DNA of 64,000 bases from Nostoc desertorum CM1-VF14 (GCA_019359245.1 JAHHHR010000044.1:1-64000), one strand, 5' to 3'; positions 16,611-25,570 are shown, numbered from the stretch's first letter. Notes: generated by a model not told the origin, from the letters alone. Translations and numbers: made by a program.

Positions 16611-17171
16611 TTAATGACAAAGCTTAACCATTTGGGAAGCAATGTTTGAGAGTGTCAAAATCCAGTCTACAGCAACAGCAGAAATTGCTGCTTCTGGCAT
16701 AACATCACTCTCAGCTGTGGTAGGTTCTTGTACGATAGTAAGCCCTCCCCGCGCTTTTATTTTCTTAAGACCTTGCATACCATCTTGGTTTGCTCCTGTC
16801 AATATTACACCAATCACTTGCTCATTGTAGACATCGGCTGCTGACTCAAATAGCACATCGATAGATGGTCTAGCATAAGAAACAGGTTCATCAGTAGAGA
16901 GAGCAAAGTGACCTGGTTCAACCAGCAAGTGATAATCTGCTGGAGCTAGATAGATATGTCCTGGTAATATTTCGTCTTTGTCTTCCACTTCTCGAATCGG
17001 CAACGAAGTATATTCTTGTAATAACTCCTGGAGTGACTTGTTAGACTCCTTGTGACGGTGTTGTACAATCGCGATCGGCACTAGAAAGTCGGCTGGTAAA
17101 TTACCCAGGAGAATTTTTAAGGCTGATAATCCACCCAAAGAAGTACCAATGACCACAATTTCAAATGCCAC
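16611..17171 (-). CDS. cheB: Chemotaxis-type protein-glutamate methylesterase CheB (catalytic domain only)
   Basis: Stand-alone CheB esterase domain without the N-terminal receiver. The catalytic triad is visible: Ser11 in GTSLGG, His38 in IVQHRH and the Asp in LTGANQDGM. Family segments IYLAPADYHLLVE and ARPSIDVLFESAAD are present. The 186-residue length fits a receiver-less CheB. It stands directly upstream of the hybrid kinase on the same strand, and a CheR gene lies about 6.5 kb away on the same strand. Without a visible chemoreceptor, a role in an alternative CheB/CheR signalling branch is as likely as motility. A MITE-like repeat lies about 80 bases upstream of its start. Confidence 0.93.
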   Translation of the reverse strand: MAFEIVVIGTSLGGLSALKILLGNLPADFLVPIAIVQHRHKESNKSLQELLQEYTSLPIREVEDKDEILPGHIYLAPADYHLLVEPGHFALSTDEPVSYARPSIDVLFESAADVYNEQVIGVILTGANQDGMQGLKKIKARGGLTIVQEPTTAESDVMPEAAISAVAVDWILTLSNIASQMVKLCH

Positions 17172-17251
17172 TTATTTTGTCCTCACACCTGTTAGTGTGA
17201 CTTGATGGCTCATCAAATCCTTTCAGCATTTTCCATCTCCACCACAGCTAC

Positions 17252-17385
17252 TAAGGGACTTCCAAATAAAAAATATGCCATCGCTTTTAGGGCAAGGGGG
17301 CAGGGAGCAGGGAGCAGGGAGCAGGGGGAGGAAAAATCGTTTTGATTCCAAAAATTGGATAATTTATTTTTTGGAGTTCCCTAAC
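17252..17385. repeat. MITE-like element, family A, copy 1
   Basis: About 134 bases bounded by imperfect inverted ends: left agggacttccaaataaaa and right ttttttggagttccct. The interior holds a tract of gggagca repeats (17290-17330). A second copy in reverse orientation lies at 43581-43740 with the same ends and the same kind of interior. It carries no coding sequence. Confidence 0.65.
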
Positions 17386-17991
17386 TTACCTTGACTCGCT
17401 TTTATACCCACTAACCAAAATTATATATTTTTGTCATTTACATTACAATTATAAATTTTAATATTGTGAAATATTTTACATAAAAATCATAATTTTTATG
17501 GTTTTTTTAAATTTTAATTAATGCCAGGATTGATACATTATAGAAATATATTTTTGCTAAATAACTAACTTTTAAAGTTTTAATTATTATTGTTTTGACA
17601 ATTCATAAAAATTTACTTAAGCTAAAGGATAGGTTAAGCAAATCAACAAACGACAGCGATTTGGTTTAGCTACATCAAAAATTGCTGTTGCAGACTATTG
17701 GTATGAGGAAATTAATCGCAATAAAAATCATTCCTTAAAGGCAAGTTTACTAAACTTGTCTACAAAAAGCTAAGACATGATTAAGCGTATTGCGCCGCGC
17801 ACATATTGAACAGATTGCGGTCAATTATGGATAGATACTTGTAGTGGTGTTAGTGAGTATCCATCAATCATTGAAGTTTAACTAGCAATTTTGGATTCAG
17901 GTCTTCTGATTTATATCTTGTCAGGGACGGAATAAATCTAAAATCCAAAATTGATTGACCAAAGTGCGGTAGATATGTCCAGGAGAATACA
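17386..17991. other. Intergenic region with possible decayed coding sequence
   Basis: The left part is very AT-rich. Around 17640-17765 a frame reads KRQRFGLATSKIAVADYWYE and ends in a stop at 17773; a second short frame from 17777 reads MIKRIAPRTY, stop, then TDCGQLWIDTCSGVSEYP. Protein-like composition in pieces suggests a decayed gene, but I recognise no family. The promoter of the DUF2231-cox operon should lie near the right end. Confidence 0.4.
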
Positions 17992-18492
17992 ATGCTTGAG
18001 TATTTTACATCATTGAATGACCACAATTTACCCTATCCAGATACGATTCATCCCATCGTTGTCCACTTCGTAATTGCGATGGTGTTGTTTTCCTTTTTCT
18101 GTGACGTAGTTGGCTATTTTACTGGTAAATCCAGTCTTTTTGAGGTGAGTTGGTGGAACATGTTAGTTGCGACGATCGCCATCTTCGTTGCGATTATTTT
18201 TGGTCAGTTTGAAGCGGGTTTAGCACAGCCTTACAGCCTAGCTAAATCGGTGCTGAACTTGCATACGCTGGTTGGTTGGTCGCTTTCGGGAATCATCACG
18301 GCGATTACAGCTTGGCGCTATGTAATTCGTGCCCGCAACCCGCAAAAATTACCAATTTATTATTTGGGAGCCGGACTAGTTTTAACTTTGATAGTTGGCT
18401 TGCAAGTATATCTCGGAGATGAACTTGTTTGGGTGTATGGATTGCATACAGTGCCAGTTGTGGAAGCAGTAAAGGATGGTCTGTTGCGATGA
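17992..18492 (+). CDS. DUF2231 membrane protein, first of pair upstream of coxBAC
   Basis: Four-helix membrane protein of the DUF2231 family, 166 residues. Conserved features are IHPIVVHFVIAMVLFSFF, the second helix after SWWNMLVATIAIF, and the His in LNLHTLVGW and YGLHTVPV. The His residues at helix starts are arranged as in small heme- or quinone-binding membrane proteins, but no function is proven. Its stop overlaps the start of the next gene (ATGA). Position upstream of the oxidase subunits suggests a role in oxidase assembly or electron transfer. Confidence 0.85.
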   Translation: MLEYFTSLNDHNLPYPDTIHPIVVHFVIAMVLFSFFCDVVGYFTGKSSLFEVSWWNMLVATIAIFVAIIFGQFEAGLAQPYSLAKSVLNLHTLVGWSLSGIITAITAWRYVIRARNPQKLPIYYLGAGLVLTLIVGLQVYLGDELVWVYGLHTVPVVEAVKDGLLR

Positions 18493-19106
18493 ACTCAGAA
18501 TTAATTGATCAATTGAGCGGCTCTTTAGGTGCAAACGGATTACCTTACACAATTCCCATTCATCCCAACTTAGTCCATCTAACAATAGGTTTGTTCATCA
18601 TTGGGATGACCTTTGATATTGTTGGTGTTCTGTTTCCCTTTGAAAAATGGGTCTTCAAATTTTTAGCAATTACTGTGGAACGTAACAACTTATTTGATGT
18701 TGGCTGGTACAACATGCTAGCTGCCAGCATCATCACATTTTTCACAGTAGCAGCAGGCTTTTATGAAATGCTGTTGGCAACACCACCAGCTGATATGAAA
18801 AGTGCCTGGGGATTGCAGGCAATGGAAACTATGCTTTGGCATGGTGTCGGTGGTGTGTTCTTATTAGCGCTGATTATTGTCTTGACCATCTGGAGAGGAT
18901 GGCAGCGATTCGTTTGGGCCAAACAAGAATATAAACAGACAGATAGAGAAGTGCAATGGATCTATCTGTTGGCAGGCATAGCAGTCATGTTCATTCTGTA
19001 CGTCCACGGGACACTAGGGGCGCAAATGGCTGCCGAGTTTGGCGTACACAATACAGCAGATAATTTGCTGCGATCGCACCAAGACCTCAACACAACACTC
19101 AAATAA
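18489..19106 (+). CDS. DUF2231 membrane protein, second of pair upstream of coxBAC
   Basis: Paralogue of the preceding gene, 205 residues, with about four membrane helices. Shared features are IPIHPNLVHLTIGLFIIG, the DVGWYNMLAAS segment, LWHGVGGVFLLALI and FGVHNTADN. The start at 18489 overlaps the upstream stop by four bases, showing translational coupling; an in-frame ATG at 18429 lies inside the previous gene. A heptamer repeat tract separates it from coxB. It is probably the second accessory membrane protein of the oxidase operon. Confidence 0.85.
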   Translation: MNSELIDQLSGSLGANGLPYTIPIHPNLVHLTIGLFIIGMTFDIVGVLFPFEKWVFKFLAITVERNNLFDVGWYNMLAASIITFFTVAAGFYEMLLATPPADMKSAWGLQAMETMLWHGVGGVFLLALIIVLTIWRGWQRFVWAKQEYKQTDREVQWIYLLAGIAVMFILYVHGTLGAQMAAEFGVHNTADNLLRSHQDLNTTLK

Positions 19107-19130
19107 GTCATTTGTCATTTGTTTAAAGTT

Positions 19131-19193
19131 ACTAACCAATGACCAATGACCAATGACCAATGACCAATGACTAATGACCAATGACTAATGACC
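19131..19193 (+). repeat. STRR heptamer tract (CAATGAC) running into the coxB start
   Basis: Eight or so tandem copies of caatgac/taatgac end directly at the coxB start codon. The tract contains many ATG triplets, of which 19188 and 19194 are in the coxB frame. Confidence 0.85.
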
Positions 19194-20120
19194 ATGAAAA
19201 TCCAGAAGATTTTAAATATTTTGACGCTGCTTACAGGCGCGATCGCAGTGACTATTACAAGTCTCTGGATCGGACAGCAGGCTTACTCCTGGCTTCCCCC
19301 CCAAGCAGCAGCCGAATCGGTACTAATTGATGATTTGATTAGCTTCTTAGTAACCCTCGGTTCCTTCATCTTTTTGGGAGTAACAAGTACTTTAATGTAT
19401 TCTGTGATCTTCCATCGGGCAGTCAAAGATGACTTCACCGACGGCCCTCCAATTGAAGGTAATATCACCTTAGAAGTTGTCTGGACAGCAATTCCAATTC
19501 TGTTAGTGTTGTGGATTGCGGGCTACAGCTACCAAGTTTACGAACAAATGGGGATTCAAGGCCCATCAGAAATAGTTCACCTGCATAATCCGTTGGGAAT
19601 GGAATCGGCTTATGCAGAACCAAAAGATGCACCAGCTAACGCTTTAGCAGAACCTGTAGAAAAAATCGACGTATTAGCTAAACAGTGGGCGTGGGTTTTT
19701 CATTATCCCGAAAGAGATATTACCAGTACCGAATTGCATTTACCTAGCGATCGCCGGATACGTTTAGCGCTCAAATCACAAGACGTTCTCCACGGCTTTT
19801 ATATACCTGCATTTCGCCTCAAGCAGGATATTATTCCCAACCATGCGATCGACTTTGAATTTACTCCCATCCGTCCCGGCAAATACCGATTGACCGATTC
19901 TCAATATAGCGGTACATACTTTGCGACGATGCAGGCGAATGTGGTTGTCGAATCTCCTGAAGATTATCAACAGTGGCTAGCACAAGCTGCAACCCAAAAG
20001 CCATCCGTAGCAAAAAATCAGGCAGCTTCTGAGTATGCCCAAACATCCAATCAATCAGTCCAAACTGGTTGGGTTACAGTTCCACCTGCTGCACCTCCTC
20101 TAGTCAATTCACCTGGTTGA
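19194..20120 (+). CDS. coxB: Terminal oxidase subunit II without CuA (ARTO / Cox3 type)
   Basis: Subunit II of a heme-copper terminal oxidase with two N-terminal membrane helices and a cupredoxin domain. The first CuA ligand His is kept (His200 in DVLHGF), but the CuA loop, normally C-S-E-L-C-G-x-x-H-x-x-M, reads DSQYSGTYFATM at 235-246: Cys, Cys and His are Asp235, Ser239 and Phe243, and only Met246 remains. Loss of CuA implies a quinol oxidase, as known for the cyanobacterial alternative respiratory terminal oxidase (ARTO; Cox3 in Anabaena, which is reported as heterocyst-specific). The start lies in a heptamer repeat, without a normal ribosome-binding site. coxA follows 13 bases later. Confidence 0.93.
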   Translation: MKIQKILNILTLLTGAIAVTITSLWIGQQAYSWLPPQAAAESVLIDDLISFLVTLGSFIFLGVTSTLMYSVIFHRAVKDDFTDGPPIEGNITLEVVWTAIPILLVLWIAGYSYQVYEQMGIQGPSEIVHLHNPLGMESAYAEPKDAPANALAEPVEKIDVLAKQWAWVFHYPERDITSTELHLPSDRRIRLALKSQDVLHGFYIPAFRLKQDIIPNHAIDFEFTPIRPGKYRLTDSQYSGTYFATMQANVVVESPEDYQQWLAQAATQKPSVAKNQAASEYAQTSNQSVQTGWVTVPPAAPPLVNSPG

Positions 20121-20133
20121 AAGGAAACTAACC

Positions 20134-21795
20134 ATGACTAATGTTCCTATTGAAGGTATTCTTCTCCCTGATGAGAAGCATAACCACGAATCTCCAAGTA
20201 ATTGGAAAGAATACTTCAGCTTTAGTACCGACCACAAGGTAATTGGTATCCAGTATCTCGTTACCTCATTTTTCTTCTTTCTCGTCGGCGGTATCTTTGC
20301 GATGGTGATGCGGGGAGAACTGATGACACCCGAATCAGATTTAGTCGATCGCACCATCTACAACGGTATGTTCACCATGCACGGCACTGTGATGCTGTTT
20401 TTGTGGACATTTCCCTCACTCGTTGGTTTTGCCAACTATTTAGTACCCCTGATGATTGGGGCGCGAGATATGGCATTTCCCCGCCTCAACGCCGTCGCCT
20501 TTTGGATGGTGCCAGTAGTCGGAATTATCATGATGGGTAGCTTCTTTGTCCCTGGTGGCCCAGCCCAAGCCGGTTGGTGGTCTTATCCGCCAGTCAGTCT
20601 TCAGAATCCCACAGGTAACTTGATTAATGGTCAAGTTCTCTGGCTCTTAGCGGTGGCAATATCCGGCGTATCCTCAATTATGGGGGCAGTAAATTTTGTC
20701 ACCACAATCGTGAAAATGCGGGCCCCAGGAATGGGCTTCTTCAAAATGCCGTTGTTTGTCTGGGCAGTATTTAGCGCCCAAATCATCCAACTATTCGGAC
20801 TACCTGCATTAACAGCAGGTGCGGTAATGCTGCTACTCGACCTCACCGCAGGCACTGCCTTTTTCGATCCCGCCAAGGGTGGTAATCCAGTAATGTTTGA
20901 GCATTACTTCTGGTTCTACTCCCACCCCGCCGTTTACGTGATTATTTTGCCCATCTTCGGCATTTTCTCGGAAATCTTTCCAGTTTATTCACGTAAGCCC
21001 TTATTTGGTTACAAAGTAGTTGCCGTTTCATCCATTTTGATTGCGATCGTCAGTGGTATTGTTTGGGTACACCATATGTACGTCAGTGGTACACCCGGCT
21101 GGATGCGGTTGATTTTCATGCTGACGACGATGTTTGTATCTGTCCCTACAGGAATTAAAGTATTTGCTTGGGTAGCAACTATTTGGGGCGGTAAACTGCG
21201 GCTAAATACCCCCATGCTGTTTGCCTTGGGCGGATTAATCATGTTTGTCTTCGCAGGAATCACAGGCATCATGCTTTCCTCCGTGCCCGTTGATGTCCAC
21301 GTTAACAATACCTACTTTGTAGTGGGACACTTCCACTACGTCCTCTACGGCACCGTGACGATGGGCTTATATGCTGCCATCTACCACTGGTTCCCCAAAA
21401 TGACCGGGCGAATGTACTCCGAAAGCTGGGGCAAAATCCACTTCTGGTTAGCCTTCATCGGCACCAACCTCAACTTTTTGCCCATGCACCCATTAGGATT
21501 GCAAGGAATGTTACGCCGAGTTGCTTCCTACGCCCCAGAGTATCAATTCTGGAATATCATCGCTAGCCTCGGCGGATTCCTCTTAGGAATGTCCACCTTG
21601 CCCTTCATTTTCAACATGGTGATTTCTTGGATGCAAGGCGAGAAAGCACCCGCTAACCCTTGGCGGGCAATCGGACTAGAGTGGTTAGTTTCTTCACCCC
21701 CCCCAGTAGAAAACTTTGAAGAAATCCCCATCATCATCTCCGAACCCTACGGCTACGGCAAATCAGAACCCTTAACATCCAACCTCCCAGAATAA
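20134..21795 (+). CDS. coxA: Terminal oxidase subunit I (A2-type heme-copper oxidase)
   Basis: Catalytic subunit with heme a, heme a3 and CuB, 553 residues and about 12 helices. Ligands are visible: His83 (MHGTVMLF, heme a), His264 and Tyr268 (YSHPAVY, CuB and the crosslinked Tyr), His313-His314 (CuB), His399 (heme a3) and His401 (heme a) in GHFHYV. The usual proton-channel Glu of HPEVY is Ala266, with a Tyr-Ser pair before the His; this YSHPAVY form defines A2-type oxidases. AAGGA stands before the start. It sits between coxB and coxC. Confidence 0.96.
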   Translation: MTNVPIEGILLPDEKHNHESPSNWKEYFSFSTDHKVIGIQYLVTSFFFFLVGGIFAMVMRGELMTPESDLVDRTIYNGMFTMHGTVMLFLWTFPSLVGFANYLVPLMIGARDMAFPRLNAVAFWMVPVVGIIMMGSFFVPGGPAQAGWWSYPPVSLQNPTGNLINGQVLWLLAVAISGVSSIMGAVNFVTTIVKMRAPGMGFFKMPLFVWAVFSAQIIQLFGLPALTAGAVMLLLDLTAGTAFFDPAKGGNPVMFEHYFWFYSHPAVYVIILPIFGIFSEIFPVYSRKPLFGYKVVAVSSILIAIVSGIVWVHHMYVSGTPGWMRLIFMLTTMFVSVPTGIKVFAWVATIWGGKLRLNTPMLFALGGLIMFVFAGITGIMLSSVPVDVHVNNTYFVVGHFHYVLYGTVTMGLYAAIYHWFPKMTGRMYSESWGKIHFWLAFIGTNLNFLPMHPLGLQGMLRRVASYAPEYQFWNIIASLGGFLLGMSTLPFIFNMVISWMQGEKAPANPWRAIGLEWLVSSPPPVENFEEIPIIISEPYGYGKSEPLTSNLPE

Positions 21796-21889
21796 ACGCA
21801 AACTATCGGGAAGACGCAAAAACCCTCCGCGTCCCTCTGCGCTTCCCTTTGCGTTCCTCTGCGTTTCAAACTCAACCTCAAAAAACAAA

Positions 21890-22492
21890 ATGGACACTTA
21901 TATCAATCCCCACGAATTGCAGCACGCAGCCGCAGAACATACCCACGACGAAGAAGGCAACAAGATGTTTGGCTTCATTGTCTTCCTCCTCTCAGAAAGC
22001 GTCATTTTCTTAAGTTTTTTCGCCGGATATGCCATCTACAAAACAACAACTCCTAACTGGCTACCAGCAGGTGTTTCCGGGCTAGAAGTAAAAGAACCGA
22101 CAATCAACACAGTAATTCTTGTCGCCAGTAGCTTTGTAATTTACTTAGCAGAACGCGCCCTTCAACGCCATGACTTAGTGAAATTCCGCCTATTTCTCTT
22201 GACAACAATGGCGATGGGTACTTACTTTTTGGTTGGGCAAGCGATTGAATGGAACGGCCTCGATTTTGGCTTCACCACAGGGGTATTTGGCGGAACATTT
22301 TACCTGCTAACAGGTTTCCACGGTTTGCACGTTTTCACCGGCATTCTGTTGCAGTCAATAATTTTGGTACGTTCTTTCATTCCTGGCAACTACGACACAG
22401 GCCACTTCGGCGTGAACGCAACTTCGTTGTTCTGGCACTTCGTCGATGTTATCTGGATTATTTTGTTTATCCTCATCTACGTTTGGCAGTAA
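21890..22492 (+). CDS. coxC: Terminal oxidase subunit III
   Basis: Subunit III of the heme-copper oxidase, 200 residues with five hydrophobic segments. Family features: FGFIVFLLSESVIFLSFFAG with its conserved Glu, LTGFHGLHVFTGI and the C-terminal LFWHFVDVIWIILFI. It completes the coxBAC set. About 95 bases separate it from coxA; that gap is a repeat of the type ccctctgcgcttccctttgc. A hairpin follows the stop codon. Confidence 0.95.
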   Translation: MDTYINPHELQHAAAEHTHDEEGNKMFGFIVFLLSESVIFLSFFAGYAIYKTTTPNWLPAGVSGLEVKEPTINTVILVASSFVIYLAERALQRHDLVKFRLFLLTTMAMGTYFLVGQAIEWNGLDFGFTTGVFGGTFYLLTGFHGLHVFTGILLQSIILVRSFIPGNYDTGHFGVNATSLFWHFVDVIWIILFILIYVWQ

Positions 22493-22500
22493 ATGAGAAT

Positions 22501-22535
22501 GAGGGAGTAATTTCTCCCTCTACTTATTTCTCTTT
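22501..22535 (+). terminator. Likely terminator of the cox operon
   Basis: The perfect 7-bp stem gagggag (22501-22507) and ctccctc (22514-22520) is followed by a moderately T-rich tail (tacttatttctcttt). A separate palindrome (agacgcgatgaatcgcgtct, 22573-22592) downstream is a common Nostoc interspersed repeat. Confidence 0.55.
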
Positions 22536-22634
22536 ATACGAATTCTAATGATTGCAGCACATCCTTGGGTAAAGACGCGATGAATCGCGTCTCTACAAAT
22601 GATCTATTTGTCGGATTCTTTTTTCAAATTGGTA

Positions 22635-23414
22635 TTAAACTAAATAACTCGTATTTGGCACGATCGCAAAAAAGGCGTACTCATACCAAGCAGTCCAAAT
22701 GAAACTGCGAATCCATCGCTGGCGCTTTTCAAGACTCAATTCATATTCAAACGCGCCACGAGATACATCAATGGAAGATAGGTGAGAGTTACAACCACAG
22801 CCGTGTTGATAAGTAAAACCGTATTTAGAAGCAATACTTTGCACCTTCATTTGAATCGCAAACACTTTACCAGCATGGAGTATGGCATCCCAAGCACGTT
22901 TGTGTTCAATATCGCGCTGATCAAATCTTAAGGCGCGTTCTTCAAAAACATGATCGCGGTAAATTGGTGCTAGATGCACATGATAGAAGCTGGCAGGCAA
23001 TTCATAACCAAACTCGTTGAATAAATCTATACCAATGTGAGCGACTTTTACTTCATCTGCATACTCTGTCCCCTTTGACTCCATATCATGGAGAATTTCT
23101 GCAAAGTTTGGATAGCTGTGTTTGAGAAAGTCTTGCCCAAAAAACTCTAGGGTTTCCCATGCCAATTGTGTAAATAGCTGGGAAAATGATGGTATCAAGT
23201 GAGCTAGTTGGGGACGATCGCTAAATAAGTCAACGTCACCATGCTGTAATTTGTATAGGAACAACTGTGCCATCTCAACATAGCTTTGGGGATGGGAAAG
23301 TCCGACACTCGTGGTTCCCCTAGCAATCTCTTGCCATGTAGAAGGTAGTTGAGAAACGTGAACCGCATTTTCTCCAGCAATGACTGCAACAGGAGGACAT
23401 TCGAGAAGCTGCAT
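22635..23414 (-). CDS. Unknown protein with a HGCGCNSH motif
   Basis: I do not recognise a family. The 259-residue product is soluble, mixed alpha-rich and carries many aromatic residues. Its most striking feature is YQHGCGCNSHL near residue 205, where His-x-Cys-x-Cys-x-x-His could bind metal. The ATG at 23414 is chosen because AAGGAG stands about 10 bases upstream; the longer frame begins at a TTG. It converges on the cox operon and shares its terminator region. Paired His residues (FYHVHLAP, YRDH) add to a possible metal site, but this is inference. Confidence 0.65.
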   Translation of the reverse strand: MQLLECPPVAVIAGENAVHVSQLPSTWQEIARGTTSVGLSHPQSYVEMAQLFLYKLQHGDVDLFSDRPQLAHLIPSFSQLFTQLAWETLEFFGQDFLKHSYPNFAEILHDMESKGTEYADEVKVAHIGIDLFNEFGYELPASFYHVHLAPIYRDHVFEERALRFDQRDIEHKRAWDAILHAGKVFAIQMKVQSIASKYGFTYQHGCGCNSHLSSIDVSRGAFEYELSLEKRQRWIRSFIWTAWYEYAFFAIVPNTSYLV

Positions 23415-23731
23415 CGACAATCTCCTTTAAGGCTTTAATGTATAATTTACCTTAAGCGATCGCTGTATCTGTCTTCTGCACACAATTAAAAATGTTTGAC
23501 AGCAACCATAACTTTATTCATAATATTTTTTCTGAAAAACACTTAGTGCTAATTAGAATATACTTTTAGTGAGACTCTATACTTTACGGTTAAATCCACC
23601 TAAATCAGATTCATCTAGTACAGCATGGCGTAAATAAAGTTACTATTCTAACCAGTTAAAAAGTCCAAATTATAAGTCTTTTGACTTTTGACTTCCGCGC
23701 AACGGTACTAGTGGTTCAAATCACCTTGATT
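23415..23731. other. Intergenic region, nothing recognised
   Basis: AT-rich DNA between two genes on the minus strand. I see a HIP1-like octamer near 23457 but no repeat, RNA or open frame of note. Confidence 0.5.
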
Positions 23732-24583
23732 TCAGGCACCAGCTATTTTTTTGTATATTTTTTCACCTTTGACTATCTCTTCATAGTACTGCTCATACGG
23801 GGTGAACCTGATAGATTCTTGTCTTCCTAAACCCAAGATGCCAAAGTTGCCAAGGCTATTATAAAAAAGTTCGTGTACTCGCTTTTGAAGTACCTGATTG
23901 AAATATATAAGAACGTTACGACAAAGGATGACATTAAACTCATTAAAAGAGCTATCAATTGCTAAATTATGCTGGGCAAAAACAACATTTTCTCTTAAAG
24001 ATGCTCGAAATATAGCATTGTCATAAGCTGCTGTATAATATTCTGAGAAAGACTTTTTACCGCCTGCTTTCAAATAAAGTTGAGTATATTCTTGCATCAT
24101 TTTCAGAGAGAAAATACCACTTTTGGCACTTTGTAATACCTTCTCATTAGTATCAGTCGCATATATGCGGCAACGGTGATAAAGCCCTTCTTCTTGTAGT
24201 AGAATTGCCATTGAGTAAACTTCTTCACCAGTTGAGCATCCAGCGTGCCAAATGCGAATAAACGGATAGGTTTGCAAGAAAGGGATAACTTGATTTCTGA
24301 AGGCGTGATAAAAGCTGGGATCACGAAACATTGATGTTACATTCACTGTCAGAGCAAGCAAAAATCTTTCCAAATAGGCACGGTTGTGAAGTAATTGTTC
24401 TTGCAATGCAGAAACATTTGCTAACCTCTCTAATTGCATGAAGCCTTGAATGCGGCGTTTGAGTGAGGAGAGAGCATAATTGCGAAAGTCATAACCATAA
24501 TACTGATAGATTCCTTCCAAGAGCAGATGTATTTCTATATCCTCCAAGGTTGGCTTGGGCAAAGTCATAGTAGGAATTAGCAT
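23732..24583 (-). CDS. cheR: CheR-type protein-glutamate methyltransferase
   Basis: SAM-dependent methyltransferase of the CheR family, which methylates receptor glutamates. The N-terminal helical domain (YGYDFRNYALSSLKRRI) is followed by the SAM-binding domain with WHAGCSTGEEVYSMAI (motif I), the acidic ATDTNE and NVILCRNVLIYF. The C-terminus FTPYEQYYEEIVKGEKIYKK is also typical. There are two possible starts five residues apart (24583 and 24568) with no strong ribosome-binding site. It is on the same strand as cheB and the hybrid kinase; the oxidase cluster lies between. Confidence 0.94.
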   Translation of the reverse strand: MLIPTMTLPKPTLEDIEIHLLLEGIYQYYGYDFRNYALSSLKRRIQGFMQLERLANVSALQEQLLHNRAYLERFLLALTVNVTSMFRDPSFYHAFRNQVIPFLQTYPFIRIWHAGCSTGEEVYSMAILLQEEGLYHRCRIYATDTNEKVLQSAKSGIFSLKMMQEYTQLYLKAGGKKSFSEYYTAAYDNAIFRASLRENVVFAQHNLAIDSSFNEFNVILCRNVLIYFNQVLQKRVHELFYNSLGNFGILGLGRQESIRFTPYEQYYEEIVKGEKIYKKIAGA

Positions 24584-24785
24584 ATATGTTGAGCCAGTTA
24601 TTTAAATGTGCTGGCAATACAACGAGGTAAGCTGTTTGAAGTTATCCAAAAAAATATCCCCAAAACACCTAATGGAGAAAAATTTATTTAAATTTTAAAC
24701 TAGTAGGTTTTTTATAGCCCAAGCGAATCTTACGCCGAAAATAGCTTGCTGGCTCGATTAAATTTGATAACTGTGCATATGGGTT

Positions 24786-25322
24786 TCAATTTAACCTAGT
24801 AGCTGTTATTCCTAAAATAGCGATCGCTATTATCGAAATACCAGCTAGCAATCTGACTTGGGAGCGTAGATTTTTAACCTCTTGGCTCAAATTTTCTCTC
24901 TGTGGGATGGGATATGGTTGAAGTTCTGCAACTTCAACAGCTACTTCTTGGCGTTTATTTTGGATACTTTCAAAAGTTACCTGCGTGTGTAGCCAATTAG
25001 TAATGAGTTGAGGACAGTTTTTCTTAAACCAATTTAAAGCCAAGGCTCTAAAAACTGGTTTGGACATTCGCGCAATTAATTTCATCACCCTGTTTACGGG
25101 TTTCACACGAAGCTTTTGGTTGATCAGATTGACTGATCCAACATCATACAGACAATCCAGAATTAGTTTAACAGTGGCTTCTTCACTGTTAATCAAGTTT
25201 TTCAGTAAAAGCAGAACATCACGCATACGCTCTGCTTCAATAATTTTTTCTGTCAAGGTTTCTGGAGAATTTACTGAAGAACTTACGGTTGTATTTAGGG
25301 CGTTTTGTCTTACTATCGTCAT
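24786..25322 (-). CDS. Hypothetical protein with a C-terminal membrane anchor
   Basis: Unrecognised 178-residue protein. The N-terminal two thirds are helical and basic (INQKLRVKPVNRVMKLIARM, ALNWFKKNCPQLITNWL). A short coiled-coil (LSQEVKNLRSQVRL) runs into a C-terminal membrane helix (LAGISIIAIAILGITA) with almost no tail. This resembles a tail-anchored membrane protein. No neighbour gives a hint of its role. Confidence 0.65.
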   Translation of the reverse strand: MTIVRQNALNTTVSSSVNSPETLTEKIIEAERMRDVLLLLKNLINSEEATVKLILDCLYDVGSVNLINQKLRVKPVNRVMKLIARMSKPVFRALALNWFKKNCPQLITNWLHTQVTFESIQNKRQEVAVEVAELQPYPIPQRENLSQEVKNLRSQVRLLAGISIIAIAILGITATRLN

Positions 25323-25570
25323 ATTAGTAACATAGCAGCCATAATAATGTAAGTATACCTGTCTATCGGGAGAAAGATTTTTTATCTAGAGAAATAATCT
25401 AAAAGCCAAAATTTTTTCGTGAGATACATGATTAGATCGTATCTGTAAAAAAAGCCATTTCTAGTTTCCATGAAACTTTTATCTACTTTTGAATAATTGA
25501 ACTAAAGCTGCAAAGTAGAACCTGCTAGGTTCAATCGAAGTATCCATTTTAGAAAATATATCTTCATTTT

